A stretch of 44,000 bases of DNA from Chrysomallon squamiferum (taxonomy: Eukaryota > Mollusca > Gastropoda > Neomphalida > Peltospiridae), in the NCBI GenBank assembly GCA_012295275.1, contig CM022665.1, forward strand, positions 12,344,976 to 12,388,975, written 5' to 3'. Numbering within the stretch: position 1 is the stretch's first letter; each line of letters begins with the position of its first letter. The notes beneath the pieces are model-generated. The model saw only the letters and a program-made list of their open reading frames with translations. It ran no database searches and had not been told where the DNA came from. Positions 38,486 through 44,000 of the stretch are shown one piece after another. Made by a program: the position numbers and the translations under genes.

Positions 38486-38739
38486 GTGAGTAACATTTTT
38501 GACTGGTTTTTTTTTTTTTTTTTTTGTTTTTTTGTTATTGTTGTTGTTTTTCTTTATCGGCTTTTGTTTTAACAAGACTGAATGATTATTAGTTCTTGGT
38601 TACCTTGATAACAGAAACATCGGTAGATCATACAAGGTGAAAATGTATTTGTTAGAGAAAGATGGAAAAGAATAACTTATAAAGTTGTCATTCAAACTTT
38701 TAAAAGTTTTCTCAGTATGGTTTTATTGTCTGCGTGTTC

Positions 38740-38741
<2 letters not shown>

Positions 38742-38785
<44 letters not shown>

Positions 38786-38853
38786 TTGTGTGTATGTGAA
38801 AGAGGAAGACAGACAGAGAGAGAAAGTCATGGCGATATCGTAATTATAGATAA

Positions 38854-38900
<47 letters not shown>
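38742..38900. repeat. (GT)n and (AGT)n microsatellites in the receptor intron
   Basis: GT at 38742-38783 and AGT triplets at 38855-38900, with further AGC/AGT triplets to about 39060. Confidence 0.93.
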
Positions 38901-39492
38901 TTAATACTAGTAGTAGTAGAATTAGGGATGATGTTGAGAGTGGTAATAATACCATCAGTAGCAGTAGTACAGTAGTAATAATAGTAGTAGCAGCAGCAGC
39001 TGCAGTAGTAGCAGTAGCAGTAAGATTAGCAGCAAGAGCAGCAGCAGGAGTGGTAGTAATAGCTGTAAACTGATAGATATAAAAACATTTCTATCACTGT
39101 GAAAATGTGTAATTACAACTGTCCAGTCAAGATCATGTAAATGTTCCCCTCCTGCTACTCGATAGTACTAAACCTGAAATGGCAGCAGCTAACTTTCTTT
39201 GACATCTTCTTAATCCTGAAAAAATTAAGTTCAACAGATAATATGTTCAGATTTCGTAAATCAAGTATCTATTAATTCGTTCATTCTTTATCTTACTGTA
39301 TCTTTTATTTTCTTCTATACGTTTCTCTCACTGATCATTTTTCTTTCCCTGACTTTCTTCTCTCTCTTTTTCCTTTCTTCTCTTTATCTCTGCATCACTC
39401 ACTCGGTCTCACAGTCTCCATTTCCTCTTCTTGTTCATTTTCTTCTTTTCTTCTTTATTCTCTGTCTCTCGCTCTCTCTTACTCTCACTTTG

Positions 39493-39627
<135 letters not shown>

Positions 39628-40905
39628 CGCTCTTCCTTCCTCTTTCACTATTTCTTTATTTCCCCGATCGAATATTACCTTTTTTAATTTGTATTTTTAG
39701 TAAATAATATGTTTCATTAGTCCCTTATAATGTATACAATCCACTGTCAGCTATCTATAGAAAAACACGATTATACTCGGAAATACCTTTGTAGATGTTC
39801 ATTGATTGATAAAATCATGGTCAGACACGCAGGACAAAAGCTTGGGTCAATAAATTGATTTACATTATACTTTTACTCTGAAAATACAAAGCTATATATA
39901 ATTTTAATGTTGTGCTTAATCTATTTTTTAAAATTTTCTTTTGTACAGTAAATTCAATTTATTTGTTCTTGTATGTGTGTGTATATTTATTTTTATGTAT
40001 GTATGTATGTGTGTGTGTGAAGGTGTGTGTTGTGTTTGTAAGTACGTATGTATCCTTGTAGATATGAATTATTGTATATTTATACCTATAATAATTATAT
40101 TAACTTTTGCAATTATTAATTGTCGATATTTCAAAAAATAAAAAATAAAATATACAATTTTGTAATTGCTGAAAAAATAGTTTAATGTACTACGATACAC
40201 TGAAATGCTCATTCTGAAATAACTTAACCATTACCGTTTCCTGTTCACAGGAAATTTTTTATTTACGACTGACAATATTCAGTAAAGATATCAAAACATT
40301 CAACTCTCCTTTCTTTTTTCAACATATCAAATGCTCGCGTTTTCCTTACTGACAGTTTACGTCAGTCATTCAGCTGTTTACGTGATCTTGACTTCCAACT
40401 GTTCACACATCCTTTTAAAGTAATTTTACATTTCTCACGTAATTACCACTTCGATTGAAAACTCTGCATAAAATGGCGGGATAACTATACTAAACACATT
40501 AAGGCTTCGACTGCACACAATTGCTGACTCTAACCACAATGAAGGCATAGCGATCTGTATATTGGCTAATCAAGAAAAGGTTTAAGACTGATTTGTAAAG
40601 GTGAAGACTGACAATGGTAAACGTGTTCTAAGTAAGAAATAGAAGCATAATTAGTAGACGACTGACGTTGCTTTGCTGAGCTGGAACGTGTTAGAAGTGC
40701 AGAAGGGAAGTAAACTCATTAACATGAAGAATTCAGCAGACTAGAATAATTAAATATTTACAAAAGAGTGGTTTCTTATAATTATTATCTGCATCTGTCT
40801 GGATTTACATTTGTACACATATGGGTAGACGCATGTATGCACGTACACGTGTAGGAATGTATGCAAGTGTGTGTGTATGTACGTACATATGTGCATATAA
40901 CTATT

Positions 40906-40952
<47 letters not shown>

Positions 40953-40981
40953 GTCTATATATATGAATATATGAATATATA

Positions 40982-41015
<34 letters not shown>

Positions 41016-41511
41016 CATTTATTCATGTAGGTATTTATATGTTATCTATGTATGAAGTATGTATGCAAGTACGTATATATACAAATATGTGTAGAATGCT
41101 ATGCTTTACGTATATGTATATATTGCATAAATATGTAATGCATTTTTAATATTTATATAGGTATTCGCCTTAATGTCTATCTATCTAAGCATCTCTGTGT
41201 ATATGCATCTAATTATATTTGTTTCATTATCTCTGTATGTCTGCCTCGCTGTCAGTCTGTCTATGTATTTATATATCAGTGATTTATCTACGTGTCAATC
41301 ACGACCAAACTGACAGACAAAAATCCCTGTAGCGAATGCACCACACACAATTCAATATATCTACAGTGAAAACATATACTTTATGTGTAGACGTCTAGGT
41401 TTAAGAGTTAAGTTCATCTACGATAGGCTTTCCAGTCTGTTGAAGATATATCTTTGACGAGCCGCCCAAACAGTTAAACAGGACGTTATCTTGTCTGGTT
41501 TGGCCTTCAGA

Positions 41512-41543
<32 letters not shown>

Positions 41544-44000
41544 AAAGCTTGAAACTACAGCGAGATCCAATTTCCACTGATTACTGGCGTTATAACTGTT
41601 GATGTTTTTGTTGTTGCTGTTGTCGTTGCTGCTGCTGCTGTTAATGATGATGATGTTGTTTTCGTTTTATAAAGTATGATGTTCTTGATATGTGGAAACT
41701 AAGTAACCGCGATAGAAACTTTTGGAAAAACGTTTGTGCAGTATTAGAATTACGTCAGTTTCATTTACAAGTTCTGCTCACACTTAATAATTAATGTCAT
41801 CCGGCTTAAAAAATATCAGAACATCTTTCAAAATAATCTTTACTGATTTAAAAAGAGATGTATACGTCATGCAGACTCCTCAGTGATGAAGACATCTTAA
41901 TACTCAAAACAAAAAGAGAAAATATTAAAACATTTAATTCTCATTGGTGTGATATTTATAGCACGTTTGCGTCAATACAAGACATGGTTAAGAAAAAGTG
42001 ACAATATCTTAATGATGTTCAAAAAAATGTAAAAGTGAAGTATGGATGTAAGCATATTATATTGTATTTGATCTCTTAAGAAAATCTTAGTTTCAACTTT
42101 TTCTTATTTTTCATTTCTGCTTTTCGTTTTTCTTTTTATTCTTTTTCTATTTTTTTTTTTCTTCTTTTTCCGATTATTATTATTACTGTTATAATTATAA
42201 TTATTATTCTTGTTATTATTACTATTTTCTTTCGTCTTCATCCTCATCTTCTTGTACGTCCTTTTCTTCTTTCTTGCTTTGCGTCTTATCTTACTTATCG
42301 TCATCTTCATCATCGTCATCTTCTTCTTCTTCATCTTCGTCTTCATCTTCGTTTTCCTTCTGACATCTGACATGATCATTATATCTATTCTGAACACAAT
42401 TAAACGTTTGGGTGGGCAGACCACAGAATACAAATCATTCTCACCTAAGGCAACTTTAATTAAACGAAGCAGATGCCCCCACATAACAGCAACACTTCAA
42501 AATTAGACGCATGTGCAGGAAGCTACGCGATGAAAGACTGGAGACCGGTCTGAAGCGTTGACTTAATGATGTGGACAAAAAGGTTTACATGCATCAGCGC
42601 TAGCAAAGACACGACAGTTGTTTCTGTCAAAACTAAAAATGAAAAAAAAAAATTTAACTTAATTTATTTCGCTAACACAGAGCTCCGGAGCTTTTGCTCT
42701 AACCTAATTCTGAAATCCACCGCCTCATTAAGAATTTGCTTTCGTTAATTAACAAGAGTCTTCCAAAAATTCTGAAAATAAAATTAGTTAAAAGGTTGTT
42801 AATGTTAACACATGGTTGTTATCGCTGAACGGAAAATCAAACGTTATTTTGCTGTGGAATGAACCTATGGATCGTGTTTCAGAAAAGAAAAAAAAAACAG
42901 TGTGAAAATTTTACTAATATAAGTTTAAAGCTGGAAATGAGTGAATTAATAAAATGTATATTAGACGACGTCTTGTAATATTAATCGTTATAAGTAAAAC
43001 AAAAAAGTTTTATATTCGATATTTATTTTACGTATATGACAAGACAAGAAACGTAAGTCTCTACCGCCGCTGTGTGAATTGCTCTTGTCGATGACATACA
43101 CATTCCAATATGAAACCACTTACGATGGACTTTGACCAGTTAATCGAAGAACATTAACTGCAAAGAGAAACAGACCGTTTAACACATTTTGTTAAGCCTT
43201 ATCCAGTTGAATAGACTTCCTGAATACTACTACTTGAGCAATGTACTTTTACCACTACTAATTTTATTACAGTTTAATATCGAATATCGCCATTACGTAA
43301 CATCTCAGAAGGCTTTTAAATAATGACGTAACTTACAGTTTACTCAAGTATTTAAAATTATCACATTTCGCTCCAGCCTAGTAATATTGCAAGTTTGTTA
43401 ATGTAAAACTAAAATTAAAATAAAATTTGCTGAAACTGGGAGGTTTTGTTAATCTAAAATTAATACAGGTGTGAACAGTATTGTATACGTAACAATGTAA
43501 TGTGTTTCAATACCACGTTTGGTGGATTTCGCATATATTATGCATATTTATTTATTTTCTAATTATTTTTTTAATTTCACTCCAGCTGATACGTGCTGTT
43601 AGCAAACTATTTTTGTTGATAATTCACTAACCATGATGCTGAGTAGTTTTTTTTTTAATGTTATCATTCAAAGACTGATTACAGACACTAAAATGAAAAT
43701 GGCGCGTTGTAACTTAAGATCAGTGAAGCGAAATATCGAGCCTGCAGAGTGTTATTTAATAAACAATGTCACACTGCTAATAGAATATTGTAATGCTAAC
43801 GCATGCATAAAAAATATAACCTACTTAAACCACAAAAGTTATATGTGTGTATATACACACACACACACACACACAAATGCATATATTTGTATGTGCGTCT
43901 TCATACTTACATAAATGCGTGCACACATACACATATCTATAAATGTGTAATTTAATTTGTACAGCTTACATAAATTATACTTCAAGCATATACGTGTAAT

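Overview
The window looks like animal nuclear DNA. It is AT-rich and packed with microsatellites: long (CT)n/(GA)n blocks, (TATG)n, (ATT)n, (GT)n and poly-T. The genes in it have short exons with GT-AG introns. I see no operons, prokaryotic gene packing, CRISPR array, rRNA or tRNA. The microsatellite load and the receptor type fit a lophotrochozoan, perhaps a cephalopod mollusc; this is inference, held with modest confidence.

Two protein-coding genes can be supported, and both run off the window. (1) On the minus strand, positions 940 to 6718 hold ten consecutive coding exons (931 coding bases, 310 complete codons) of a fold-type I, PLP-dependent aminotransferase. It most resembles the animal 1-aminocyclopropane-1-carboxylate synthase-like family (ACCS). 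All ten exons join in frame with matching phases at GT-AG junctions, and the core catalytic motifs are present. The C-terminal part lies beyond position 1. (2) On the plus strand, 38185 to 38485 is the first coding exon of a rhodopsin-family neuropeptide receptor of the neuromedin-U/pyrokinin/CAPA receptor type. It covers the N-terminus through most of TM2 and ends at a GTGAGT donor. I found no second exon before position 44000, so about 5.5 kb of its first intron fills the right end. The genes are divergent, with about 31 kb of gene-poor, repeat-rich DNA between them.

The most striking structure is at 386-950. A 25-bp minisatellite lies at the 3' edge of ACCS-like exon 10, and its unit is the exon-intron junction itself: the last 12 exonic bases plus the first 13 intronic bases. 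The regular part has 14 copies. Seven, including the authentic junction, keep a GTAAGT donor; the other seven have lost the GT. Older, diverged copies continue deeper into the intron. The result is an array of duplicated 5' splice sites.

Other structures of note are: a roughly 215-bp dispersed element present as an inverted pair (12125-12342 and 34927-35148), attached to a (CT)n block both times; a roughly 54-bp repeat array (27797-28840) apparently split by an insert of about 0.6 kb with TIR-like ends; a 62-bp tandem repeat (31881-32150); two compact hairpins (32321-32405 and 33374-33423); and a 2-kb zone (33.5-35.6 kb) where long CT and GA tracts lie in opposite polarity.

Nearly all other open reading frames are translations of simple repeats, and I do not annotate them as genes.
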